A stretch of 64,000 bases of DNA from Methylobacterium mesophilicum SR1.6/6 (GCF_000364445.2 NZ_CP043538.1:2611612-2675611), one strand, 5' to 3'. Positions 17,175 to 25,455 are shown, counted from the stretch's first letter. The notes: generated by a model from the letters alone, not told the origin. Made by a program: numbers and translations.

Positions 17175-17876
17175 ATGATGCCTAGCGACTCTGAGATCGT
17201 CGCGACCCTCTCGCAGGTCACCACAGCCACGATCACCACGATCCTCCTGAAGAAGGGTCTCCGCAACGTCTGGCTGCGTGGGACCCGGCCACTGAAGGAC
17301 GGGCAGCCCCGGCTCGTCGGCCGTGCATTCACGCTGCGCTTCGTGCCGGCGCGCGAGGATCTCGCGACCCCCGAATCCTGGTCTTCCCCGACCTCGACCC
17401 GCGCGGCGATCGAGGCCATGCCCGCCGGCTGCGTCGCGGTGGTCGACGCGATGGGTGTGACCGATGCCGGCATTTTCGGCGACATCCTCTGCGCCCGCAT
17501 GGCCAAGCGGGGGGTGGCCGCTCTGATAACTGACGGTGTGGTGCGCGACGTCGCCGGGGTGATCGGCACCGGCCTGCCGGTCTGGTGCCAGGGCGCGGCG
17601 GCGCCGCCATCCGTCGCCGGCCTGACCTTCGTGGCGTGGCAGCAGCCCATCGCCTGCGGCGGCGTCGCCGTCTTCCCCGACGACATCATCGTGGTCGATG
17701 CGGACGGCGCCGTCCTGATCCCGGCTGCGCTGGTGGAGACGGTTCTGGACCTCGCACCCGAGCAGGAGCGCTTCGAGGGCTGGGTCATGGACGAGGTCGG
17801 CAGAGGCACGGCACTGCCCGGCCCTTATCCTCCGGATGCCGGGACCAGGGCTCGCTACGAGGCCGGCAAGAACTAG
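17175..17876 (+). CDS. RraA-like / HMG-aldolase fold protein
   Basis: The 233-residue product belongs to the RraA/dimethylmenaquinone-methyltransferase-like superfamily, which includes the RNase E regulator RraA and class II 4-hydroxy-4-methyl-2-oxoglutarate/oxaloacetate aldolases. The typical core segments are GRAFTLRFVPA, VVDAMGVTDAGIFGDILC, the phosphate-site motif ALITDGVVRDVAGV and a final DADGAVLIPAALVE. Length and the GDIL/GVVRD pattern favour a catabolic aldolase or decarboxylase over a true RNase regulator, but this cannot be settled here. The downstream neighbour is a convergent SDR gene ending 12 bases away. Confidence 0.85.
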   Translation: MMPSDSEIVATLSQVTTATITTILLKKGLRNVWLRGTRPLKDGQPRLVGRAFTLRFVPAREDLATPESWSSPTSTRAAIEAMPAGCVAVVDAMGVTDAGIFGDILCARMAKRGVAALITDGVVRDVAGVIGTGLPVWCQGAAAPPSVAGLTFVAWQQPIACGGVAVFPDDIIVVDADGAVLIPAALVETVLDLAPEQERFEGWVMDEVGRGTALPGPYPPDAGTRARYEAGKN

Positions 17877-17888
17877 AATCGGCTCCGC

Positions 17889-18665
17889 TCAGCGCCAGCC
17901 GGCATCCACGTAGTAGCCGTGCCCTGTGCACATCCGCGCGTCGTCCGAGGCCAGGAACAGGGCCAGGGCGGCGACGTCGGCCGGCTGTATGCGCCCGTCC
18001 AGGCACTGCGACGCGACGATCTCCGCCTCGCCCTCGGGCGTGTACCATTTCTCCTGCCGCGGCGTCTGAACATTGCCCGGCAGGATCGAGACCACCCGGA
18101 TCCCGTCGCGGCCGAGATCGCGGGCCAAGGCGCGGCTCATGCCCTCGATCCCCGCCTTGGCGGTCTGGTAGATGGCCAGATCCTTCAGGCCGAGATGCCA
18201 GCTGATCGATCCGAAGTTCAGGATCACACCACCGCCTGCCCGGCGCATCGCCGGCACCGCGGCCTGCGCGGCGAAGAACAGGTGGCGCAGGTTCACGGCG
18301 ATCCGGTCGTCCCAATAGGCCGGCGTCACCTCCGCCAGCCGGTGACGATCGTCGTTGCCGGCGTTGTTGACCAGAATGTCCAGACCGCCGAGCGCCGCCT
18401 CGGCCTCGTCTACCAGCGCGCGCACGGCCTCGACGTCGGTGAGGTCGCAGCGCCGGAAGAGCGGCGGAGTCCCCGCTTCGGGCAAATGGCGGGCGACGAG
18501 CGCCTCGGCGGCGTCCACGGCGATGTCGCAGAACGCGACATGTGCGCCCTGTGCCACGAAGGCTTCAACCAGGCCGGCACCGATGCCCGACGCGCCGCCC
18601 GTGATGAGGACGCGCTTCCCCCGGAGGCTCGGATAATGCGCGCGGTTCACCTGCGTCGATGTCAT
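17889..18665 (-). CDS. Short-chain dehydrogenase/reductase (SDR)
   Basis: The 258-residue product is a classical SDR. It has the NAD(P)-binding TGGASGIGAG at residues 22-31, NNAGNDD near 95, the catalytic Ser in NFGSISWH near 145, and the YxxxK pair in YQTAKAG near 160. The acidic residue after beta-2 (FCDIAVDAAEA) suggests NAD preference. The substrate is not evident; sugar or sugar-acid dehydrogenases often look like this, and an RraA/aldolase-like gene converges on it. ATG 18665 is chosen because homology starts shortly after; an upstream in-frame codon would add 24 poorly supported residues. Confidence 0.9.
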   Translation of the reverse strand: MTSTQVNRAHYPSLRGKRVLITGGASGIGAGLVEAFVAQGAHVAFCDIAVDAAEALVARHLPEAGTPPLFRRCDLTDVEAVRALVDEAEAALGGLDILVNNAGNDDRHRLAEVTPAYWDDRIAVNLRHLFFAAQAAVPAMRRAGGGVILNFGSISWHLGLKDLAIYQTAKAGIEGMSRALARDLGRDGIRVVSILPGNVQTPRQEKWYTPEGEAEIVASQCLDGRIQPADVAALALFLASDDARMCTGHGYYVDAGWR

Positions 18666-18818
18666 CGGCTTGTTTTGACCGCGCCTCGAAGGACGATGAT
18701 TTGTCTGAGTTTTAACAGCCGCTATGGCCCCGGGCAATGCGGCGCAGCGTTCCGCAAGTTGGCAAATCGTTAACGTTTGGCGAATGAAATCGCGGCGTCT
18801 TCTAGAATGGAAAACGCC

Positions 18819-19229
18819 ATGCCCCTCCGACTGGAACTCAAGCCCTTCGAACGGCTGATCATCAACGGCGCGCTACTGCGCAATGGCGACCGCCGGTCGA
18901 GCTTCCTGATCGAAACCCAATGCAAGTTCCTCCGCGAGAGCGAGATCATCACGGAGACGGAAGCCGATACGGGCTGCAAGCAGCTCCACCTGACCTTGAC
19001 GGTGATCTACCTCGCCGATGATCCGGCGCCGGGAATCGACCTGTTCTTCCGCCAGGCCACGGACCTGATCCGGCAGGCGCCCGCGGCCGCTCCGCAGGTC
19101 GCAGCCATCGCGGAGGCCGTCGAGGCCGGCGAGTTCTACCGGGCGCTCAAGCTCAGCCGCAAACTCGTGGAATGGGAGAATTCCGGCGCGAACCCACCGG
19201 ACGACAGTCCGCCGCCGGCCGATTCGTGA
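18819..19229 (+). CDS. flbT: Flagellar biosynthesis repressor FlbT
   Basis: The 136-residue product matches FlbT, the post-transcriptional regulator that binds the 5' leader of flagellin mRNA in Caulobacter and relatives. It has the family opening PLRLELKPFERLIINGALLRNGDRR and the internal FLIETQCKFLRESEIIT, with the usual length. ATG 18819 is preferred over ATG 18807 by homology. The upstream 150 bases are shared with the divergent SDR gene and contain TTAAC half-sites but no complete CtrA site. Its usual partner flaF lies immediately downstream but on the opposite strand. Confidence 0.93.
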   Translation: MPLRLELKPFERLIINGALLRNGDRRSSFLIETQCKFLRESEIITETEADTGCKQLHLTLTVIYLADDPAPGIDLFFRQATDLIRQAPAAAPQVAAIAEAVEAGEFYRALKLSRKLVEWENSGANPPDDSPPPADS

Positions 19230-19230
19230 C

Positions 19231-19257
19231 GGCAACCCGGGCTCAGCCCGGATTGCC
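19231..19257. terminator. Hairpin between convergent flbT and flaF
   Basis: GGCAA-C-CCGGGCT (19231-19243) pairs with AGCCCGG-A-TTGCC (19245-19257), 12 of 13 positions matching. It overlaps the last codons and stop of flaF, so on that strand the hairpin forms inside coding sequence. Confidence 0.65.
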
Positions 19258-19614
19258 CTGCAGACCGGCCGCGATGTGGTTGTTGATCGACACGAGCGTC
19301 GCGATCTTCTCCGGGGTCGGTGCGATCATCGCGTCGACGCAGGTTCGCAGCACGTACACGCCCAGGCGACCCACACCCTGCTTGACGTCGACGGGCAGCG
19401 GATTTTCGTCGGCCGTCGCCTCGGAGCTGAGCAGTGTCCAGACGCGCTGGTTGTATGACAGGGCCTCGTTAAGATGCCCGGTCTCACCTGCGGCGAGCCC
19501 CTGGCTGGCGCCGATCAGGCGCTGCGCGGCCTTGAGCAGGAGAGCGGATTCGGCCTCGCGCGGCGTCAGCGCGCTGTGTGCGGTCTTGGCATAGGCGTTG
19601 GCGGCGTTGTTCAT
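19243..19614 (-). CDS. flaF: Flagellar biosynthesis regulator FlaF
   Basis: The 123-residue product matches FlaF, which promotes flagellin synthesis and secretion in Alphaproteobacteria and works against FlbT. Typical segments are NAANAYAKTAHSALTPREAES, RLIGASQGLAAG, LNEALSYNQRVWTLL and a C-terminal LVSINNHIAAGLQG. It is read toward flbT: the two genes end 13 bases apart and share a terminator-like hairpin. No flagellin or other flagellar structural gene is in the window. Confidence 0.92.
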   Translation of the reverse strand: MNNAANAYAKTAHSALTPREAESALLLKAAQRLIGASQGLAAGETGHLNEALSYNQRVWTLLSSEATADENPLPVDVKQGVGRLGVYVLRTCVDAMIAPTPEKIATLVSINNHIAAGLQGNPG

Positions 19615-19782
19615 CGGTGCTCCACCCCCGGCATCTGGCTCGCCCGCAATGCAGGCTTGCGCGTAGCTGTCGCAGAGCAGGAGTTAAAACCGCGTGAGCG
19701 GCAGATCCGCCATGATCCCGCCGGGTTGGACGACGACGACTTGTTCCGGTCTCAAGGAAACGTCCGCCGGAACGCGTCGCCG

Positions 19783-20028
19783 ATGCTGAATTTTTTTCTC
19801 GGAACAGTTGCCGGAGGCCTAATCGCCTGTGTGCTGACCATCGCGGCGGCGCGCCATCCCGAGATTCAGGCGCGGCTCGGCCTGAAACAGGCCCCGATGC
19901 CGCTGGCCCTGGCGGCCGTAACCAAGCCGCCGGAGCCGGATTGCGGCCGGCGCACGGAGAACACTCCGCGGGTCGGCGCGCAGGACATGCTGTTCAACCG
20001 CCAGCGGTTCTGGTCGGTCGCGCCGTAA
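19783..20028 (+). CDS. Small hypothetical protein with one membrane segment
   Basis: The 81-residue product has a single N-terminal hydrophobic helix (residues 1-22, MLNFFLGTVAGGLIACVLTI) that may be a membrane anchor or uncleaved signal, followed by a short basic, Pro-containing tail ending FNRQRFWSVAP. The CGCCG before the ATG is not a convincing ribosome binding site, and the start is chosen because the hydrophobic segment begins there. It ends directly against the stop of an opposite-strand small gene. Function unknown. Confidence 0.5.
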   Translation: MLNFFLGTVAGGLIACVLTIAAARHPEIQARLGLKQAPMPLALAAVTKPPEPDCGRRTENTPRVGAQDMLFNRQRFWSVAP

Positions 20029-20166
20029 TCACAGAGCGCCGATGAGCACGATCAGCATCGTCGTCGCGACGGTGGTGCTGACAAAGCCGCAGAGGGCGGC
20101 CGCGAAGGACGGGCCGGTGCGGTCGGCGGCGGGCGGAAGCTCGTTCGAATGGGTAGCAGGAGACAT
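20029..20166 (-). CDS. Very small membrane protein
   Basis: A 45-residue reading frame: a polar N-terminus (MSPATHSNELPPAADRTG) and one C-terminal transmembrane helix (FVSTTVATTMLIVLIGAL). AGAAGG precedes the ATG by about ten bases on the minus strand. Small tail-anchored proteins of this kind are common and poorly annotated. No homology is recognised; it could be spurious. Confidence 0.4.
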   Translation of the reverse strand: MSPATHSNELPPAADRTGPSFAAALCGFVSTTVATTMLIVLIGAL

Positions 20167-20254
20167 CGGCGCAAAACCTTCTCGGCGACCTGAGTCGCGC
20201 ATGTCGGGATGATGAGGCTCGATCGGGCCGCCCGAGGTGCGGGCGCGCACCCGG

Positions 20255-20578
20255 TCAGTCGCAGCGGTTGATTTTCTTGGCGATCCGGAGGCCCCGCAGT
20301 TCGCTGCGGAGATCGATCGCGACGACACCTTCACCGCAACGCTCGAAGGCGTCCCGGGCATCGTCGTAACGGTCGCCCACCTCGTCGAGCGTGTCGCAGA
20401 CACGGTCATGGTCGCCGAGCCGCGCCTCCTGGCGGGCCTGAAACCGGAGGGCGTTGGCCTCGTCAATCTTGCGCTGGGCTTCCAGGCAGGCCGGAAGGGC
20501 CAGCGCCGACGAGGTCGAGATGATGCCGGCCGCAACGGCGGCGAGGCATCGGATCAGAGTGGCCGAACTGGCACTCAC
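20255..20578 (-). CDS. Secreted Cys-containing hypothetical protein
   Basis: The 107-residue product has a signal peptide (predicted cleavage after about residue 27, ALALP). The mature helical part of about 80 residues has four Cys (PACLEA, RVCDTL, ERCGEG, INRCD) spaced as two likely disulphides. The start is GTG 20578 with an AGAGAG motif about nine bases upstream. It is probably periplasmic. Function unknown; no domain is recognised. Confidence 0.65.
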   Translation of the reverse strand: MSASSATLIRCLAAVAAGIISTSSALALPACLEAQRKIDEANALRFQARQEARLGDHDRVCDTLDEVGDRYDDARDAFERCGEGVVAIDLRSELRGLRIAKKINRCD

Positions 20579-20705
20579 GGGTACACTCTCTTACGCGTTG
20601 TGGAGGCAGGCCCGGGAGGGACTGCCGCGTTTTCCGGGCTGGCTCGCGTCCATCCCGTCTCTGTCCGCTGAAACGGTGAAGCTGACGTGAAGGTTCCGAT
20701 CCGGT

Positions 20706-21215
20706 TCAGCTCTTCCGGCGTCGCCGGGAGGCGAGGATTGCCGATACGGTGACAGGGACGGGCCCCATCGGGTCGACGCCGACATCGTACTGCTTCGGCA
20801 TCGGCTTGAGCTTGCCGTGGCTGTGACCGTGCAGGTTGAGAGCGCCGCGGCTCATGCCGTTCCAGGTCCGGAACGCGTAATGGCAGAGCACCACCATCCG
20901 ACCCTCCACCTCCAGTTCCGCGTAGTGGCGGATCGAGGCCCAGCCCGGCGCCGTCAGCGTCTCGGATCCGTCGTTGTTGCCGACGATCAAGTGCTTCTCG
21001 CCGTTCAGCCCGTCGAGGATCTCGCGGATCCGCGCGCCGCTCGGGCCGAGGGCAAAGTCGCCGAGGTGCCAGACCGTGTCGCCGGGCGAGACATTGGCGT
21101 TCCAGGCCGCGATCAGGCCGGCGTCGTGGGCCGCGAGATCGGGATAGGGCCGGTGATCGAACCGCAGCGCCCGCTGGTCGCCGAAATGCGTGTCGGCCGT
21201 GAAGAAGATGGTCAC
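20706..21215 (-). CDS. Calcineurin-like metallophosphoesterase
   Basis: The 169-residue product is a compact metallophosphoesterase with the usual metal-ligand motifs in order: FFTADTHFGD, TVWHLGDFALG, LIVGNNDGS, MVVLCHYAF and NLHGHSHG. Small enzymes of this kind include phosphodiesterases and nucleotide or RNA-end phosphatases, and the substrate is not predictable. It starts with GTG 21215, supported by GGAG seven bases upstream. It is divergent from ccdA; the 160 bases between them should contain both promoters. Confidence 0.88.
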   Translation of the reverse strand: MTIFFTADTHFGDQRALRFDHRPYPDLAAHDAGLIAAWNANVSPGDTVWHLGDFALGPSGARIREILDGLNGEKHLIVGNNDGSETLTAPGWASIRHYAELEVEGRMVVLCHYAFRTWNGMSRGALNLHGHSHGKLKPMPKQYDVGVDPMGPVPVTVSAILASRRRRKS

Positions 21216-21376
21216 TTGTCGGCTCCGCGAGCGCCCGCCGACATCGCGCGGACAGCCGCCGAAGCCCGCCACACCCGCCCGGGTTCCCTCGGAGCCGTGA
21301 TCGGGGGCCGCGTTGACGGGCCGCGCCGTAGGCGCGAAGCCTGCGCGGGAACGGGCGGAACGGCGGGGAACCGACC

Positions 21377-22096
21377 ATGCTGGGGACGATGGGCTTCGCG
21401 TTCCTGGCCGGCCTCCTGTCGTTGCTCTCCCCCTGCGTCCTGCCTCTGGTGCCGATCGTGCTCGGCACGGCGGCCTCTGAGCATCGGCTCGGACCGGTGG
21501 CGCTGGCGGCCGGCCTGGCGATCGCATTCACCGCGATCGGGCTGTTCGTGGCGACGATCGGCTTCGCCATCGGACTCGACGGCGACGTCTTCCGCCGGGT
21601 CGGCGCAGTCCTCCTGATGATCCTGGGCCTCGTGCTGATGCTGCCGCGGCTCCAAGCTCAGGTCGCAACCGCGGCCGGACCCGTGGGCGCCTGGGCCGAG
21701 GCGCGTTTCGGCGGCGTCGGTTCCGTGGGCCTGTCGGGCCAGTTCGCCGTCGGGCTGCTGCTCGGCGCGGCCTGGAGTCCCTGCGTCGGCCCGACCCTCG
21801 GGGCCGCCTCGCTGATGGCGGCGCGGGGCGAGCAGCTCGGGAGCGTCGCCGTCACGATGCTGGCCTTCGGGATCGGGGCGGCCCTGCCGCTGGTGCTGCT
21901 CGGCTTCGCCTCTCGCGAGGCGCTGATGCGCTGGCGCGGCGGCCTCGCGGCGGCGGGCCGGACCGTGAAGGCCGGCCTCGGCATGGTCATGGTGGTGCTC
22001 GGCGTGCTGGTCCTGACGGGACTGGACAAGCGCGCGGAAGCCGCCCTGGTCGCGGCCTCGCCGGACTGGCTCACCGCCGCCACGACGCGCTACTGA
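21377..22096 (+). CDS. ccdA: Cytochrome c biogenesis protein CcdA
   Basis: The 239-residue membrane protein has six predicted transmembrane segments and the two conserved Cys of CcdA/DsbD-beta proteins: Cys20 in SLLSPCVLPLVP and Cys136 in AAWSPCVGPTLG. It carries electrons from cytoplasmic thioredoxin across the inner membrane to periplasmic thiol-disulphide proteins, for cytochrome c maturation or related reduction. No thioredoxin-like partner is adjacent. The downstream 166 bases lead into the first polysaccharide locus. Confidence 0.92.
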   Translation: MLGTMGFAFLAGLLSLLSPCVLPLVPIVLGTAASEHRLGPVALAAGLAIAFTAIGLFVATIGFAIGLDGDVFRRVGAVLLMILGLVLMLPRLQAQVATAAGPVGAWAEARFGGVGSVGLSGQFAVGLLLGAAWSPCVGPTLGAASLMAARGEQLGSVAVTMLAFGIGAALPLVLLGFASREALMRWRGGLAAAGRTVKAGLGMVMVVLGVLVLTGLDKRAEAALVAASPDWLTAATTRY

Positions 22097-22262
22097 CGAT
22101 CGGCGTGACCTTCCCGTACCGGACGGGTCAGAGACCCGCGATGGCCGATGCCCTTCCCCGGAGCTCGCGAGGAGGGCGTACCCGGGCAAAGGGAGGGCGA
22201 AGCAGCATGAGGCTTCGGCGGCCGGAGAGGCAATCTTCAACTTTCGCGGCCAGGCTCGCGCC

Positions 22263-24248
22263 GTGCATGACGTTCGATCCGCCACCGATATCGCCGTGAC
22301 CGCACGCCTGTCGCCACCCGCGCACGGCATCGCCGACTGGCCATTCGGGCCGCGAGCCGCCACGCCCGCCCGGCCCGCATCCCTTCCCGACGGCCGCCCG
22401 TGGCCGCGAATCCGCGTGATCACCGTGGCCGGAGACGGGGCGGACCTCGCCGGGACTGTCGCGTCGGTCCTGCGCCAGGACTATCCGGAACTCCGCCACG
22501 ACATCCTGGCTCCCGCGACCGGCCGCGCGGCCGTGGAGCGGACGCTGGCGGATCCCGACATCGATCACCTGCTCTGGCTCCGCGCGGGCGACCTCCTCGC
22601 CCCCGGCGCGCTCACCGCCTTGGCGCTGGAGGCCGCCCTGACCGGCGCCTCCGCGGTCGCCGGCCTGCGCATCCTGTTCGATGCCGCAGTCCGCGCCCTC
22701 GACGGCCCGGGAACGGGGACCTTCCCCGGCGGCGCGGTGCTCTGGGCCCGGGAGCACCTGCGCGCGCAGCTCGACCCCGAGGGGATGCTGCATGCGGCCG
22801 TCGCCTGGTCGGCGATCCCGGAGATCATGCGGTCGCATATCGGGCGCCCGGTGCTGCTCCACAGGCTGACGGCGGAAGCAGCTCCCCTGCCATCGGGATT
22901 GTCGATCGTGTCGCTCACAGGAACCGGCACGCAGGGGGGCGCTGGCGTCGCCCAGAGGCGGCTCGCCGAGGCGCTGATGCTGACCGGCCACCGCGTCACC
23001 GAGATCGCCCTGAGCCGGCGTCCCGAGGCCGCCGAGTGGACCGACCGCTTCCCCCAGGCCGAAGCGGCGATCGCGGCCGCCGCGCCCGACCTCGTCCTGG
23101 CCGGCAATCTGCACGGGGCGACCCGCAGCCTCGATGTGGTCGACCGCCTCGCCCGTCGTGGTCCGGTCGCACTCGTCCTGCACGACCTGTTCCCGCTCAC
23201 CGGACGATGCGCGCACCCCCGGGATTGCGGCCGCGCCCGGACCGGCTGCGATGCCGCCTGTCCCGGACCGGACGAGTACCCGCAGCTCGCCCCGAAGCGG
23301 ATCGCCGGCATGCATGTCCGCAAGCGTGCGACCCTGGCCGGATCCGGGGCACCGTGGCTGCTCGCCAATTCCGACTGGACTCTGGCGCGCGCCCGGGACC
23401 TCGCGCCGACCGGCGCAGGCGCGGAGCGGGTCCAGCTCGCCTTCCCGACCGCCGTGTTTCGGCCGGGCGACCGCACCGCCCTGCGCCGCCAGCTCGGCCT
23501 GCCGGGAGACGGCGTGCTGATCCTGATCTCGGCAGTGATCGTCGATGGTCCCGACAAAGGCTTCTCGGATCTGCGCGACGCGCTCCGGGCCGTGGCGCGG
23601 CCGGGCGTCGCCGTGGTGGCGATCGGCCGGCTCGATGATCCGTCCCGGCTCGGCGTCCCGGACCTGTTCGCGCCCGGCCTTATCGGCGACGAGGAGACCT
23701 TGGCCGCCTGGTACGGCGCCTGCGATCTCCACGTCACGGCGAGCCGCCACGAGACCCTGGGCCAGACGCCTATCGAGGCCGGCCTCTGCGGCGTGCCGAC
23801 CCTGGCCTATCGCACGTCGGGCCTGACCTCCGCGGTGATCGACGGCGTGTCCGGCCGGCTCGTGCCGGTGCGGCCCGGAGCCCTTGCCGAAGCCCTGGCG
23901 GATCTGGTCGCGGATGCGGATGCGCGGGTGCGCCTCGGCGCCTTCGCGCGCATCACCCTGGAGAGCCGCTACAGTCCGGCCGCCGCCGCCCTGTCGCTCG
24001 ACGCGATACTCCGAAGGCGCGGGCTTCTGGATGCGGCGGCGCCCCTCACCTTCGCGCCGGCGATGCTCGGTCACTTTCCCTTCGCGGCCGAGCAGCGGCG
24101 GGGCGCGGCCGGCACTGTCCCGGCGGCCTCGCCGCGACTCGTCCGCCGGCTGCGGCGGGCCAAGCAGATGGTGCTCGGCCGCCGGATGCCGCTCTTCGTG
24201 CGCCGCTGCCTCTACCTCGCCGGGCGTCTCCGGCGGAGCGCCCCATGA
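22263..24248 (+). CDS. Two-domain glycosyltransferase (GT2-like remnant plus GT4)
   Basis: The 661-residue product joins an N-terminal domain (about residues 45-215) that looks like a GT2 fold (RIRVITVAGDGADLAGTVAS, SVLRQDY, DHLLWLRAGDLLAPGAL) to a GT-B/GT4 domain (about 220-600). In the second domain are RFPQAEA and NLHGATRSLDV in the acceptor half, and DKGFSDLRDALR, LGQTPIEAGLCGVPTLAYRT in the nucleotide-sugar half, the latter being the E-x7-E-type donor site. The C-terminus is basic (RLRRAKQMVLGRRMP). GTG 22263 or GTG 22296 may be the start. The stop overlaps the next gene (ATGA). It likely adds a sugar to the polysaccharide repeat unit. Confidence 0.82.
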   Translation: MHDVRSATDIAVTARLSPPAHGIADWPFGPRAATPARPASLPDGRPWPRIRVITVAGDGADLAGTVASVLRQDYPELRHDILAPATGRAAVERTLADPDIDHLLWLRAGDLLAPGALTALALEAALTGASAVAGLRILFDAAVRALDGPGTGTFPGGAVLWAREHLRAQLDPEGMLHAAVAWSAIPEIMRSHIGRPVLLHRLTAEAAPLPSGLSIVSLTGTGTQGGAGVAQRRLAEALMLTGHRVTEIALSRRPEAAEWTDRFPQAEAAIAAAAPDLVLAGNLHGATRSLDVVDRLARRGPVALVLHDLFPLTGRCAHPRDCGRARTGCDAACPGPDEYPQLAPKRIAGMHVRKRATLAGSGAPWLLANSDWTLARARDLAPTGAGAERVQLAFPTAVFRPGDRTALRRQLGLPGDGVLILISAVIVDGPDKGFSDLRDALRAVARPGVAVVAIGRLDDPSRLGVPDLFAPGLIGDEETLAAWYGACDLHVTASRHETLGQTPIEAGLCGVPTLAYRTSGLTSAVIDGVSGRLVPVRPGALAEALADLVADADARVRLGAFARITLESRYSPAAAALSLDAILRRRGLLDAAAPLTFAPAMLGHFPFAAEQRRGAAGTVPAASPRLVRRLRRAKQMVLGRRMPLFVRRCLYLAGRLRRSAP

Positions 24249-25369
24249 GGCGCGACCCCAACGGGCCAGCCGCGTCTCAGGCCGGCGTGACGCGCAGGAT
24301 CTATCTCGACCAGACCCACCTGCGCGGCCACGTCACCGGAATCGAGCGGGTCACCCTCGATCTGTTCGCCCCCGACAAACTCGGCCCTCACCAGATCCGG
24401 CCGGTGACCAGCCGATCGCTGCTGGGCATGACCATCGCGCAGCATCTCACGCTGCCCCTGCGGGCGCTCCGGGATCGGGACGCACTCCTCCTGTTCCCCG
24501 GCTTCCCGCCGGGACCGCTCTGCGCGCTCGCGGCCGCGCGCTGCCTCCTCTACGTGCACGACACGTTTCTGCTCGACCGGAAGGCGGATCTGAGCCTGCG
24601 CAGCCGGGTCTACATGAGCCCGAGCTTCGCATTCGCCCTGCGCTGGTGTCCGAACCTGTTCGTCAACAGCCGCACCACCGGCGAGGCGGTGCGGGCGGTC
24701 TGCGCGCGGCGCGCCCGCGTCGCCCTGCTGCGGCCGACCGTGCGCGACGCATTCGGCCTCGGCGACCTGCCCGGACCGGCGCCTTACGGCCACGGCCAAG
24801 CGCTCCGGCTGCTCGCCATCGGGACGATCGAGCCGCGCAAGAACTATCCGGCCGCCCTCGCCTTGACGGCGGCCCTGAACCGGGCCGGCATCCCGGCGGA
24901 GCTGCACCTCGTGGGCCGGGTCGGATGGGGGCGGCACGACTTCCTGCAGGCTCCGCCGGACTTCCTGCACCGGCACGGCTACCTGTCCGATGCCGAACTG
25001 CGAAGCCTCGTCGCCTCGTGCCACCTCCTGGTCTCGACCTCGAAGGCTGAGGGCCTCGGCCTCCCGATGCTGGAGGTGCAGCACGGCGGCCTGCCGGTCG
25101 CCGCGCCGGACGATCCCGTGTTCCGGGAGGTGCTGGGCACCTCCGGTCTGCTGGTCCGTCCTGAGGATCCGGAGACCGCCGCCGATGCCCTCGCGGCCTG
25201 GATCGCCGGAGGGGGCCTGATCGGCGCGGCCGAGCGGAGCCGGAGCAACGTGGCGCGCTGGAACGCGATGGCGGCCGACGATGGGCAGCGCTTCCAGCGG
25301 TTTCTATCCGGCGACGGAGCGGCCTACGCGGCTGTCGGGTCGATCGTGGCAGCAAACGGGATCGCGTGA
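24245..25369 (+). CDS. Glycosyltransferase family 4 protein
   Basis: The 374-residue GT-B enzyme has IYLDQTHLRGHVTGIERVT near the start, the mid-region AIGTIEPRKNYPAALAL and LHLVGRVGWGRHDFL, and the donor-site region SKAEGLGLPMLEVQHGGLPV. This pattern is typical of mannosyl- or related transferases of the GT4 group. Its ATG overlaps the stop of the preceding glycosyltransferase, so the two are translationally coupled. Sugar and linkage cannot be assigned. A 281-base regulatory-looking gap separates it from the chain-length gene downstream. Confidence 0.88.
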   Translation: MRRDPNGPAASQAGVTRRIYLDQTHLRGHVTGIERVTLDLFAPDKLGPHQIRPVTSRSLLGMTIAQHLTLPLRALRDRDALLLFPGFPPGPLCALAAARCLLYVHDTFLLDRKADLSLRSRVYMSPSFAFALRWCPNLFVNSRTTGEAVRAVCARRARVALLRPTVRDAFGLGDLPGPAPYGHGQALRLLAIGTIEPRKNYPAALALTAALNRAGIPAELHLVGRVGWGRHDFLQAPPDFLHRHGYLSDAELRSLVASCHLLVSTSKAEGLGLPMLEVQHGGLPVAAPDDPVFREVLGTSGLLVRPEDPETAADALAAWIAGGGLIGAAERSRSNVARWNAMAADDGQRFQRFLSGDGAAYAAVGSIVAANGIA

Positions 25370-25401
25370 GACCTGGTACGTAGTTCGCGGTGAGAACACG
25401 G

Positions 25402-25416
25402 TTAATTTTGCCTTAA
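25402..25416. promoter_or_regulatory. Candidate CtrA-binding site
   Basis: TTAA-TTTTGCC-TTAA gives two TTAA half-sites with exactly seven bases between them, matching the core of the alphaproteobacterial CtrA site TTAA-N7-TTAA (the usual final C is A here). It lies about 235 bases before the Wzz-type gene, in the least GC-rich part of the gap. Confidence 0.45.
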
Positions 25417-25439
25417 AGCCGCGACAATTGGGGCGAAGT

Positions 25440-25455
25440 CAGTTAGCGTTAACTG
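25440..25455. promoter_or_regulatory. Perfect palindrome upstream of the Wzz gene
   Basis: CAGTTA-GCGT-TAACTG is a perfect 6-bp inverted repeat with a 4-base spacer, 24 bases downstream of the CtrA-like site. It could be an operator for a dimeric repressor. No hairpin/T-run is present to suggest a terminator. Confidence 0.35.

Noticed and set aside
22128..24074. Long minus-strand frame opposite the first glycosyltransferase
   Set aside because: Same composition artefact; the plus-strand product has GT4 motifs.
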